A stretch of DNA of 64,000 bases, taken from Bacteroidia bacterium. Its GTDB lineage: Bacteria > Bacteroidota > Bacteroidia > B-17B0 > Aurantibacillaceae. The notes below the pieces were generated by a model, which worked only from the letters and a program-made list of their open reading frames with translations, was not told the origin of the DNA and did no database searches. The DNA is taken from positions 560,155-624,154 of the forward strand of contig BPGX01000002.1 of assembly GCA_026003255.1 (NCBI GenBank). Direction: 5' to 3'. This document shows, piece after piece, positions 53,660 to 62,672 of the stretch (position 1 is the stretch's first letter; every line of letters starts with the position of its first letter). Position numbers and translations under genes: made by a program.

Positions 53660-55101
53660 AAGTAAACAAATTATCATTGTTTTATGTGCTGTCGTTTGTA
53701 GAAGGTGGCATGATGTTTACAACAGAATTGGCATCTACGAGAAAAATATCTGTGTTTTTTGGAAGTAGTTTGTATGTATGGATAATTGTTTTGAGCATAA
53801 CTTTAGTGGGGCTGGCTGTTGGATATTACTGGGCAAATAATAGGATAGAAAAAAACAAATTAAATAAAGATTATCCGGATGCAAAAGTATTGTCAAAATT
53901 GTTTTTATATCTTTCAATAGCGTTGTTAATTTGGAAGTTTAATAATTCAATTGCTCTGTGGCTTATTAATAGTGGTTTTGAATTGATTACGGCAGTATGT
54001 GTAGATGCTTTGATTTTAGTGGCTTTTCCAATGTTTTTGTTTGGGGCGATGACAACTTATTTTGTTGCATTGGGTCAAAAAATTCAATCTAACCTTCCAG
54101 TGTATGGTAAGATTCTTGCATTTTCAACCTTTGGAAGTGTTGTATTTGCAGTGATTTCAGTTTTATTATTTTTCCCAAAAATTGGAGTACAAAACACGAT
54201 ATTAAGTTTTAGTGTTTTATCTCTATTGCTTTCTGCTTTATTATTTAAGGTCAAATGGTGGTCTGTAGCAGTGATGGTAATTGGAATTTTAATTCCTGAA
54301 AAAAACATTCGTGTGAATGTATTGTATAAAAACGATGGCGCATTTTCAAATCTTATGGTAGTAGAGCAATACAAAACAAGATATTTATTGGTGAATTATA
54401 TCATTCAATCTTTTAAAGATTATGCAAATGATAAAACGTTGGAGTATGCAGAGTTAATGGATAGTGTGGCAAAGATTCAACAATGGAAGAATAAAGATGT
54501 TTTAATTCTTGGTTTAGGTGGAGGAATATTGGCGAATGTACTTGAAAAATATTCTCGATCCATAACGGGAATAGAGATTGATCCAAGGATTATTGATTGT
54601 GCTAAAAAGTATTTTGATTTAAATCCCAGAGTAAATGCTATTTGTGATGATGCACAATGGTGGATTCAAAAGGATATGAACAAATACGATGTGATTATTA
54701 TGGATTTATTCAATGGTGAAGAGCCGCCTGCATATTTATTGACCAAAGAAAATTTTGAACGAATAAAAAATAAACTGATTAAAAAAGATGGTATACTTAT
54801 TATCAACTGGTATGGCTATTATACAGGAGAAATTGGGAGAGGCACAAGGATTTTATTGAATACACTTTCTTCTGCTGGTTTTAGTGTTTCAGCACTTTCT
54901 ACTAATTTATATCAAGATAGAAGTAATTTAGTGATTTATGCTTCGTTGGATAAAAACACGCTACCTATAAATAAAATTGAAATTCAAAAAGAGGATGAAA
55001 TAAATACTGCTGATAAAAACATACTTTCTTTATTAAATGCGGATGTGAATTATCAATGGAGAAAAGGTTATTTGAATTTTATTCAAAACTGGTGGAACTA
55101 A
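53656..55101 (+). CDS. membrane-fused spermidine-synthase-like methyltransferase-fold protein
   Basis: 481 residues, the 'fused MFS/spermidine synthase' architecture. Residues 1-215 have about seven transmembrane helices (LSFVEGGMMFTTELASTRKI; YVWIIVLSITLVGLAVGYYW; LILVAFPMFLFGAMTTYF). From about 215 a Rossmann methyltransferase/aminopropyltransferase domain follows, with the glycine loop DVLILGLGGGILANVLEKY, the acidic GIEIDPRIIDCAKKYF and DVIIMDLFNGEEPPAYLLT. Aminopropyltransferase activity is not proven for such fusions. It overlaps aroC by 4 bases (ATGA). A polyamine link with the deoxyhypusine-synthase-like gene 9 kb away is only a guess. Confidence 0.85.
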   Translation: MKVNKLSLFYVLSFVEGGMMFTTELASTRKISVFFGSSLYVWIIVLSITLVGLAVGYYWANNRIEKNKLNKDYPDAKVLSKLFLYLSIALLIWKFNNSIALWLINSGFELITAVCVDALILVAFPMFLFGAMTTYFVALGQKIQSNLPVYGKILAFSTFGSVVFAVISVLLFFPKIGVQNTILSFSVLSLLLSALLFKVKWWSVAVMVIGILIPEKNIRVNVLYKNDGAFSNLMVVEQYKTRYLLVNYIIQSFKDYANDKTLEYAELMDSVAKIQQWKNKDVLILGLGGGILANVLEKYSRSITGIEIDPRIIDCAKKYFDLNPRVNAICDDAQWWIQKDMNKYDVIIMDLFNGEEPPAYLLTKENFERIKNKLIKKDGILIINWYGYYTGEIGRGTRILLNTLSSAGFSVSALSTNLYQDRSNLVIYASLDKNTLPINKIEIQKEDEINTADKNILSLLNADVNYQWRKGYLNFIQNWWN

Positions 55102-55102
55102 C

Positions 55103-56527
55103 TTATTCATCTACAATCACATCCCAGATATAACCAGAAAATACAAAGTAGTAGTGTTTTTGACGATTATTATTATCTTTATCAAATTTTTCTTTTGCAA
55201 TTTTCCAGTTATTTAAATCAGGAATATAAAGTTGAATAGTAAATTTATTTTCGTGATGAGTAAGAAGTAGATAATTATTTTTTTCGGTGTGAAATATGTA
55301 ATTACTTCCAATAGTTTGATTAGATGCAAGTATTTTTTTGAATTTGTCTGTTTGAGTATTTAATTCATATACAGTGGTTTTACTCTTTGTATAATATACA
55401 AGATAATATTTGCCCTTATTTTCAGTAAGTTTGGGAATGTATTTATAACGCAAAGAGTTTTCTGGCTCTGCAATCTCTTTCAGGAAAGTCAATTTGTTGT
55501 TTTGAAGAAGATATTTACCAATGGAATATCTTTTGTGTTTTATAGAGTAATTGAAAAGATACAATGAAGAATCAGAAAATACAGCGCCAACTGGACTTAC
55601 AATCGTTTTATCAGCATTTTCAAAAAATAAGATATTTTTAATTTGTAAATTAGTATCTAATATTACTACAAAACTTTTTGATGTTTCGTAAGTAACAGAA
55701 TCTTTGTTGTAAATACTATCTTTGAAAACTGGAATGTCAAAAAGGATTCCAATGTTATTTTGATTTATATTAAAAATATCTTTCGGTCTTAAAAGAGAAA
55801 TTTTTTGTAAATATGGATTGTTTTTGAAACTATATTGAAGTTGTTGATATTCTCGGATCGATAAAAGTTTTTGTGCAAGAGAAAAATAATCTATAAGCAA
55901 ACTATCTAAAAATAATTGTTTTAGGAATTGTCCGTTTTTACCATACATTACAAGCAAGTTGGATGTAGGGACAAAAAACACGAATGCATTATGAACTTCC
56001 ACATTATCAAAATATACAGAGGTAATATCTCTATAAAAAGAATGTGAAATAGGAGATTTTTGAAGAATATAAGCATTGTTTTGCTTTTTTAATGTATTAA
56101 AAAACTTTGATTTATTTTTATGAGATGGCGTGGAGTACAATATTTTTCCATCAGGTTGAAGTAATATGATGTTATAATCATTCTTTAACTTTCTTTGAAG
56201 AAATTGGAACAAGTTGTTGTCAAAGCAAATTTGGATTTTTTGTGGATTTAATTCATTCTTTTTACAGAAGTAATCGATACCTTCTTTGGTTAATGAATCA
56301 TTAAGTAAAAGGCAAATAGGGATAGAAGAATGAATTTCCTGTATTTTGTTGACAATGATATTCAGCGGCAATTCACAATGTATACAGGATTTGATGTTGT
56401 AAGTAATTAAAACGATAGGTTGCTTCAAATTATATTTCTGGCAAAAGTCAAAGATAGGATTATTAGTGAAGAAATTATTTGTCACAAAAAATAAAGCGAA
56501 TACAAATCGAAATTTTTTAATCATCAA
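55103..56527 (-). CDS. exported protein with thioredoxin-like N-terminus and propeller-like C-terminus
   Basis: 474 residues, not a recognised family. An N-terminal hydrophobic signal or anchor is followed by a thioredoxin-like segment (about 35-155): QPIVLITYNIKSCIHCELPL has a Cys-x-x-Cys (CIHC), and LLQPDGKILYSTPSH resembles the cis-Pro region. From about 170 the chain is beta-rich with repeated SLYLFNYSIKHKRYSIGKYL-type blades and may form a six-bladed propeller, as in other Bacteroidota proteins that join a TlpA-like domain to a 6-bladed propeller. It is very rich in Lys, Asn, Ile and Phe. It is convergent with the preceding gene, ending 1 base away. Confidence 0.6.
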   Translation of the reverse strand: MMIKKFRFVFALFFVTNNFFTNNPIFDFCQKYNLKQPIVLITYNIKSCIHCELPLNIIVNKIQEIHSSIPICLLLNDSLTKEGIDYFCKKNELNPQKIQICFDNNLFQFLQRKLKNDYNIILLQPDGKILYSTPSHKNKSKFFNTLKKQNNAYILQKSPISHSFYRDITSVYFDNVEVHNAFVFFVPTSNLLVMYGKNGQFLKQLFLDSLLIDYFSLAQKLLSIREYQQLQYSFKNNPYLQKISLLRPKDIFNINQNNIGILFDIPVFKDSIYNKDSVTYETSKSFVVILDTNLQIKNILFFENADKTIVSPVGAVFSDSSLYLFNYSIKHKRYSIGKYLLQNNKLTFLKEIAEPENSLRYKYIPKLTENKGKYYLVYYTKSKTTVYELNTQTDKFKKILASNQTIGSNYIFHTEKNNYLLLTHHENKFTIQLYIPDLNNWKIAKEKFDKDNNNRQKHYYFVFSGYIWDVIVDE

Positions 56528-56585
56528 TTAATTTCTTTTTAGGGAATAAAATTACATAGCAAGTACTGGAGTTTAAAGAATAAAA

Positions 56586-56593
56586 CAAAATTA
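56586..56593 (-). promoter_or_regulatory. possible -7 box for the 474-residue exported protein
   Basis: The minus strand reads TAATTTTG, 58 bases upstream of the ATG. The only nearby -33-like element is CTTG at 16 bases, so support is weak. Confidence 0.3.
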
Positions 56594-56636
56594 GTAAACT
56601 TAATTTTTACAAGATTTTTTCAGTTTATCAAAACAA

Positions 56637-56939
56637 TTATTCTGAAATAGGATTGTGCTGCTTATTTATAACAAGTAAATAAAACAATATCGCCGCAATA
56701 GTACCAGCCAAAAAATTAAAAACCAACCATAAATAATTTCCGTTTTTAGTATTTTTTATCCATAAAAACGTCAAAATTAAGGAGACAATATAAGATACAA
56801 TGGTTAATAACAGGAATACAGATTCTAAAAAATCAATTTTGCTTAAAAAGAAAAATGTGTAAAACATGGGTGATATAATCAAAAAGATTATGTTTGTGAG
56901 ATAAATTTTTTTGAGTAAGATTAGATTTTCAGTGTTCAT
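56637..56939 (-). CDS. small integral membrane protein
   Basis: 100 residues from the ATG at 56939; the frame continues to 56996 but MNTENLILLKKIYLTNI is the more plausible start. Three membrane helices are visible: NIIFLIISPMFYTFFFL, SVFLLLTIVSYIVSLILTFL and LWLVFNFLAGTIAAILFYLL. No catalytic motif. Family not recognised; a Bacteroidota-specific small membrane protein. Confidence 0.55.
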   Translation of the reverse strand: MNTENLILLKKIYLTNIIFLIISPMFYTFFFLSKIDFLESVFLLLTIVSYIVSLILTFLWIKNTKNGNYLWLVFNFLAGTIAAILFYLLVINKQHNPISE

Positions 56940-56992
56940 GGTGTTATATATTTTAATTAACTTACTATAAAAGTGTGTATTGCTTTTAGGGT

Positions 56993-57184
56993 TCAAATAA
57001 TTAATTGTTTTTTTAACGCAAAAATTTTATTGATTTTTATGTTATTCATAGAAATAAATCCAATAGTAGAAATAATTTCCCGATGCATTATCAATTTATT
57101 ATTTGTAATGGAATCCTGTGAAAAAGTTTGGAAGAAAATGATGACTGTTGAGCACAGCGTTAATAACTTCCGTACTAAACTCAT
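56993..57184 (-). CDS. possible small exported peptide or gene remnant
   Basis: 63 residues: MSLVRKLLTLCSTVIIFF...FS|Q forms a convincing signal peptide with the Gln cleavage context used by other exported proteins here, followed by about 40 residues (DSITNNKLIMHREII... ) with no domain. It lies just upstream of the small membrane protein on the same strand. It may be a genuine micro-protein or the surviving start of a decayed gene. No promoter box is seen. Confidence 0.35.
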   Translation of the reverse strand: MSLVRKLLTLCSTVIIFFQTFSQDSITNNKLIMHREIISTIGFISMNNIKINKIFALKKQLII

Positions 57185-57391
57185 GATTTGAGTATTTTAA
57201 AAAATATGATTTTTAATCTCCAGTGTGGCAATATAATAACTATTTTGCGTTCTTTTAAGAAAATTCTACTCATTTAGGAGGCATTTGTTATATGGAGATT
57301 ACAAAATGTGTTTTGCTTAACTTTAATTTTCAATATCTGAGGATAAATTTGGACTTATGAATGCTATTGTTGAAAGTTAGCGATTTAAGAA

Positions 57392-57421
57392 TAAAAAAGA
57401 CGGTATTCATATACCGTCTTT
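57392..57421 (-). terminator. Rho-independent terminator downstream of clpB
   Basis: AAAGACGGTAT (57396-57406), loop TCAT, ATACCGTCTTT (57411-57421): a perfect 11-bp stem. On the minus strand it continues into a T run, 30 bases past the clpB stop. Confidence 0.8.
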
Positions 57422-57450
57422 TAAATTTGTACTTTGTATATTTAGTTTTT

Positions 57451-60065
57451 TTACTTCACTGGTTCTGCTTTATTCATAAACACAAACTGTTCGCCAAGAT
57501 AATCTACTACAATTTTTTCATTGCTTTTCACAGTGCCAGCCAGTATTGCTTTTGATAACTCGTTAAGAATATTCTTTTGTATTGCTCTCTTAATTGGTCT
57601 TGCACCAAATTGTGGATCAAAGCCAATTTCAGCAAGTGCTTCTACAGCATCTTCGGTTAATTCTATTTGAATATTTTGATCTTCCAAACGTTTGGATACC
57701 TGTGCAATTTGAAGTTTCACAATGTCTTTCACCTGTTCTTTTGTCAATGGTTCAAACATAATGATTTCATCCACTCTGTTTAAAAACTCAGGACGAATGG
57801 TCTTTTTCAACAATTCCATTACTTCTGCTTTTGTTCTCTCAATTACTTCTTCTCTATTCCTATTATTAATACCTTCAAAGTTTTCTTGAATAATATGTGA
57901 ACCAAGGTTAGAAGTCATAATAATGATGGTATTTTTGAAGTTCACGGTTCTACCTTTGTTGTCGGTCAATCTACCATCGTCCAATACTTGCAAGAGAATG
58001 TTGAATACATCCGGATGTGCTTTTTCAATTTCGTCTAATAGTACCACGCTGTATGGTTTCCTGCGTACTGCTTCGGTCAATTGTCCACCTTCTTCGTATC
58101 CAACATATCCTGGAGGTGCACCAATCAAACGGCTTACAGAATGTCTTTCCTGATACTCACTCATATCAATACGCGTCATAGCATTTTCACTATTGAATAG
58201 AAATTCTGCAAGAGCTTTTGCTAACTCTGTTTTTCCAACGCCAGTTGTTCCAAGGAAAATGAAGGAGCCGATTGGTCTTTTAGGATCTTGCATTCCGGCA
58301 CGACTTCTGCGTACTGCATCGGCAATGCTACGAATGGCTTCTTCCTGACCTACCACGCGTTTGTGCAGTTCTTCTTCTAAGTGTAATAATTTTTTCCCGT
58401 TCACTTTGTAACATCTTTTTCACTGGTATTCCTGTCCATGCGCTGACAATAGCTGCAATATCTTCGGCATCCACTTCTTCTTTTACTAACTGAGAACCAC
58501 TTTCTTTCAATTCATTCAATTGTTTTTCAAGTGCTTCTAATTCATTTTGTGCTTCAATTAATTTACCATAACGAATTTCTGCCACTTTACCATATTCGCC
58601 TTGACGTTCATAAACAGACGCTTGATACTTTAAATCTTCTATTTTTTGTTTTACACTTTGTACTTTCAAAATCAGATCTTTTTCTGCTTGCCATTTAGCA
58701 CGGATTTGAGAACGTTTTTCTTGCAATTCGGATATTTTCTTATTGAGCGATTGTACTTTATCTTCCTGATTTTCTCTCTTCATTGCTTCGCGTTCGATTT
58801 CTAATTGCATAATCTCACGCTCAATTTCATCTAATTCATAAGGTACAGAATCCATTTGCATTCTGAGTTTTGCAGCCGCTTCATCTACAAGGTCTATAGC
58901 TTTATCTGGTAAAAATCTATCTGTAATATAACGTGTAGATAATTCAACTGCCGCAATGATCGCTTCGTCTTTGATGCGTACTTTATGATGGGCTTCGTAT
59001 CTGTCTTTAATACCACGTAATATTGCAATGGCATCTTCTTCGGATGGCTCATCTACCATTACTTTTTGAAAACGTCTTTCCAATGCTTTGTCTTTTTCAA
59101 AATATTTCTGGAACTCGTTCAATGTAGTTGCACCAATAGCTCTTAATTCACCCCTTGCTAGTGCTGGTTTCAGGATGTTAGCCGCATCCATTGCGCTTTC
59201 CTCCTCCGCCGCCAGCGCCCACAAGCGTATGGATTTCGTCAATAAACAAAATGATTTCACCTTCACTTTCGGTTACTTCTTTAATCACTGACTTCAATCG
59301 TTCTTCAAACTCTCCTTTATATTTGGCTCCAGCAATGAGAGCGCCCATATCTAATGCGTAGATTTGCTTTGTTTTCAAATTTTCCGGAACATCGCCATTA
59401 ACAATACGATGCGCTAATCCTTCCACAATAGCCGTTTTACCAACACCGGGCTCACCTACCAATACAGGATTGTTTTTGGTTCTTCTGGCTAATATTTGTA
59501 ATACTCTACGAATCTCTTCATCTCTACCGATAACAGGATCTAATTTTCCGCTTTTAGCTTTCTCATTTAAGTTAACAGCATATTTACTAAGAGCGTGGTA
59601 AGTTTCTTCTTGTGTTTGGGAAGTGATATTTTTTCCTTTTCTCAAATCCTGAATGGCTAATCGAAGTTCTTTTTCGGTAATTCCTGCATCTTTCATCAAT
59701 TGTGCCGCTTGACCACCAGCAAGGAAAGTAGCCAGAATCAAATGATCCAGTGAAACGAATTCGTCTTTCATCTCTTTGGCAAGAGATTGTGCTTTTGTAA
59801 TAACGGCTTGTCCGGTATTTCCAAGATAGGGTTGACCGCCACTAACTTTTGGATAAGCAGCAATGATGCTATCCAGAGATTTTGTAAATACCTGAACATT
59901 CACATTTAGTTTCTTCAAAATAAAAGGTAAAACATTTTCGTCAACTTCCTGTATACCTTTTAAAATATGAGCCGACTCAATGGCTTGTTGCTGATGTTCT
60001 GCCGCAATTTGAACGGCTTGTTGAATGGCTTCTTGAGCTTTGATGGTAAATTTGTCTAAGTTCAT
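57451..60065 (-). pseudogene. clpB: chaperone ClpB, interrupted by two +1 frameshifts
   Basis: ClpB is the hexameric disaggregase that works with DnaK on aggregated proteins. All parts are present in order but in three frames. Frame 1 (60065 to about 59196): N-domain, Walker [15 protein letters not shown] and Walker [12 protein letters not shown]. Frame 2 (about 59196 to 58394): rest of NBD1 and the coiled-coil middle domain, ending [13 protein letters not shown]. Frame 3 (58390 to 57451): NBD2 with [33 protein letters not shown] and the C-terminal domain. The breaks fit one extra A in GGAAAGC near 59195 and one extra A in an A6 run at 58390-58395 (minus strand). Either the gene is inactive or these are sequencing errors; conserved coding sequence elsewhere favours errors or very recent mutation. 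Confidence 0.85.
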
Positions 60066-60600
60066 AGTTGTAAGTTTTATGTTTAATACAACCCTATCAA
60101 TTCTTATTCAACTCTTGATTTTTCGGAAATTATTACATAAAAAAGATATTTATCTGACAACTTTATACCTTATTAAAAATAATAGATAAATTTATTTTCA
60201 GAAGTTACTTAACTTTTTTGTATAATTTAATTATAATGAATTTTATTGAATGACACAATGTGCAAAAAGTTTACGGAGAGCGAAAGTTTTTTGAGTAAAT
60301 CCAGAATAAACAAAGAATAGCTGTTACTTATACGTGAGTCGCTTTTTCAGTAGCCACGAATACACGAATTGTTTATGAATTAAGTGAAAAGTATTATCTA
60401 CGAAAACCCTTCTCAATTTTCATTATCAATATTATTTTTGTAGAAGCTAGCAAGAACTTCAAAGAGGAAGAAATAAACATTAATGGTTACCAAATTCAAT
60501 TTTTATTTAAAGGTATGATTTTGGCTTACTTATAGAGATAGAAACTCTTGTAAATTTAATTTTAAAGGAAAACTAACCAAGAAAATGTGCCATATTGTCA
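60066..60600. other. divergent clpB-dnaK intergenic region
   Basis: About 535 noncoding bases between clpB and the dnaK promoter. I see no RNA gene. A plus-strand -7-like TATTTTTG occurs at 60433-60440, and on the minus strand TAAAGTTG (60165-60158) is a weak candidate clpB -7 box. The stretch AGCCACGAATACACGAATT near 60353 resembles a repeat motif I recall from other Bacteroidota intergenic regions; only one copy is seen here. Confidence 0.4.
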
Positions 60601-60630
60601 TATTTTTGAACAACTTCTTTTGTTGGCACA
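60586..60630 (+). promoter_or_regulatory. dnaK promoter within a 7-bp inverted repeat
   Basis: The -7 box TATTTTTG is at 60601-60608, 57 bases before the ATG. It is enclosed by TGTGCCA (60586-60592) and TGGCACA (60624-60630), an exact inverted repeat that could be an operator. It is not CIRCE. No -33 TTTG at normal spacing. Confidence 0.45.
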
Positions 60631-60664
60631 ATCATTGTAAAGTATCATTACAAAATTATTAACT

Positions 60665-62554
60665 ATGGGAAAAATAATAGGAATTGATCTTGGAACAACC
60701 AATAGCTGCGTTGCTGTGATGGAAGGCAACGATGTGGTAGTAATACCCAACAACGAAGGTAAAAGAACTACACCTTCAGTGGTAGCTTTTATGGATAACG
60801 GTGAAAGAAAAGTGGGAGATCCTGCTAAAAGACAAGCCATAACTAATCCCAAAAGAACCATTTACTCAATCAAGCGTTTTATGGGACGGTTTTATGATGA
60901 AGTTTTAGAGGAAATTAAACGCGTTCCTTACACTGTGGTAAAAGGTCCCAATAATACGCCACGAGTAGAGATTGATGGCAGACAATATACGCCACAGGAA
61001 ATCTCTGCCATGATTCTTCAAAAGATGAAGAAAACGGCTGAAGATTATCTTGGACATGAAGTAACAGAAGCTGTTATCACAGTTCCTGCATATTTCAACG
61101 ATGCTCAAAGACAAGCCACAAAAGAGGCCGGGGAGATTGCAGGATTAAAAGTGCGTAGAATTATCAATGAGCCCACTGCAGCTGCTCTTGCCTTTGGTGA
61201 AGACAAGAAGGGAAAAAATCTAAAAATTGTAGTATTTGACTGCGGTGGTGGTACTCACGATGTGTCTGTTCTGGAAATGGGGGATGGTGTTTTTGAGGTT
61301 AAAGCAACCGACGGAGATACGCACCTTGGTGGAGACGATTTTGATCAAGCCATTATTGACTGGATTGCAGAAGAATTTAAGAGAGAAGAAGGCGTTGATT
61401 TGCGACAAGACCCAATGGCATTGCAACGTTTGAAAGAGGCAGCCGAAAAAGCCAAAATAGAACTTTCCAGCACAACTACTACCGAAATTAACTTACCTTA
61501 TATTACTTCTGTTAATAATGTGCCTAAGCATTTGACAAAAACATTAACTCGTGCTAAGTTTGAACAGTTGGTTGACCATTTGATTAAAAGAACGATTGAA
61601 CCATGTAGAACTGCTCTTGAAAAAGCAGGGCTAAAACCATCGGATATTGATGAAGTAATTCTCGTAGGTGGGTCTACTCGTATCCCAGCTATTCAAGCCG
61701 CTGTTGAGAAGTTCTTTGGTAAAGCTCCTAACAAGAGTGTGAATCCAGATGAAGCAGTAGCAATAGGTGCCGCCATTCAAGGAGCAGTATTGACTGGTGA
61801 AGTGAAAGATGTGTTGTTATTGGATGTAATACCATTGTCATTAGGTATTGAAACATTGGGTGGAGTGTTTACTAAATTGATTGAAGCCAATACCACGATT
61901 CCAACGAGAAAATCAGAAGTTTTCTCAACTGCGGTGGACAATCAAACTTCTGTTCAAATCCACGTATTGCAAGGAGAACGCCCAATGGCAAAAGATAACA
62001 GGAGTTTAGGACAGTTTATATTAGATGGCATACCACCTGCACCAAGAGGAGTACCTCAAATTGAAGTAACCTTTGACGTAGATGCGAATGGTATTTTGAA
62101 TGTTACTGCAAAGGATAAAGCAACCGGAAAAGAGCAAAAGATACGAATTGAAGCCGGTTCTGGTCTCACCAAAGAAGAAATTGAAAGAATGAAAAAAGAG
62201 GCAGAACTGCATGCGGAAGAAGATAAAAAAGCCAGAGAAAGTGCCGAAAAACTCAATCAAGCCGATGCATTAATCTTCCAGAGTGAAAAACAATTAAAAG
62301 AATACGGAGATAAAATACCGACTGATAAAAAATCTAACATTGAAAGTGCGCTGCAAGAACTCAAGTCAGTATTCGAAACTAAGGACATAGACAAAATTGA
62401 TGCAGCTGTAAATAAACTAAATGAAGCATGGAATGCAGCAGCGGCTGATATGTATAATGCTGCGAATGCATCTGCTGGAAGTGCAGAACAGACATCCAAT
62501 GCAGGAACAAGTAATAATGGCCCATCTGATGTAGAATATGAAGAGGTGAAGTAA
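60665..62554 (+). CDS. dnaK: molecular chaperone DnaK (Hsp70)
   Basis: 629 residues, standard length. ATPase domain: [57 protein letters not shown] (Cys and His replace the usual Leu and Phe of DLGGGTFD), [20 protein letters not shown]. Substrate-binding domain: [20 protein letters not shown] and [21 protein letters not shown]-terminal helical lid and a Ser/Asn/Ala-rich tail ending EYEEVK, the EEVD-like end. It folds nascent and stressed proteins with DnaJ and GrpE, and feeds ClpB, encoded divergently upstream. dnaJ and grpE are not adjacent. A strong terminator follows. Confidence 0.97.
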   Translation: MGKIIGIDLGTTNSCVAVMEGNDVVVIPNNEGKRTTPSVVAFMDNGERKVGDPAKRQAITNPKRTIYSIKRFMGRFYDEVLEEIKRVPYTVVKGPNNTPRVEIDGRQYTPQEISAMILQKMKKTAEDYLGHEVTEAVITVPAYFNDAQRQATKEAGEIAGLKVRRIINEPTAAALAFGEDKKGKNLKIVVFDCGGGTHDVSVLEMGDGVFEVKATDGDTHLGGDDFDQAIIDWIAEEFKREEGVDLRQDPMALQRLKEAAEKAKIELSSTTTTEINLPYITSVNNVPKHLTKTLTRAKFEQLVDHLIKRTIEPCRTALEKAGLKPSDIDEVILVGGSTRIPAIQAAVEKFFGKAPNKSVNPDEAVAIGAAIQGAVLTGEVKDVLLLDVIPLSLGIETLGGVFTKLIEANTTIPTRKSEVFSTAVDNQTSVQIHVLQGERPMAKDNRSLGQFILDGIPPAPRGVPQIEVTFDVDANGILNVTAKDKATGKEQKIRIEAGSGLTKEEIERMKKEAELHAEEDKKARESAEKLNQADALIFQSEKQLKEYGDKIPTDKKSNIESALQELKSVFETKDIDKIDAAVNKLNEAWNAAAADMYNAANASAGSAEQTSNAGTSNNGPSDVEYEEVK

Positions 62555-62577
62555 GAACAATAAATTGGATTTGAATA

Positions 62578-62606
62578 AGCCCTTCCAATATGGAAGGGCT
62601 TTTTTA
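62578..62606 (+). terminator. Rho-independent terminator of dnaK
   Basis: AGCCCTTCCA (62578-62587), loop ATA, TGGAAGGGCT (62591-62600), a perfect 10-bp stem followed by a T-rich tail, 24 bases past the dnaK stop. Confidence 0.9.
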
Positions 62607-62672
62607 TTTTCATACCATTTTAAGTATTAAACATTAAATTAGCCCACTTAAAGAAGCAAACTAAGATAATTA

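Noticed and set aside
58385..58400. Programmed frameshift in clpB at the A6 run
   Set aside because: A +1 shift would be needed twice in one gene, neither site has a classical slippery or stop-codon context, and ClpB is not known to use recoding.
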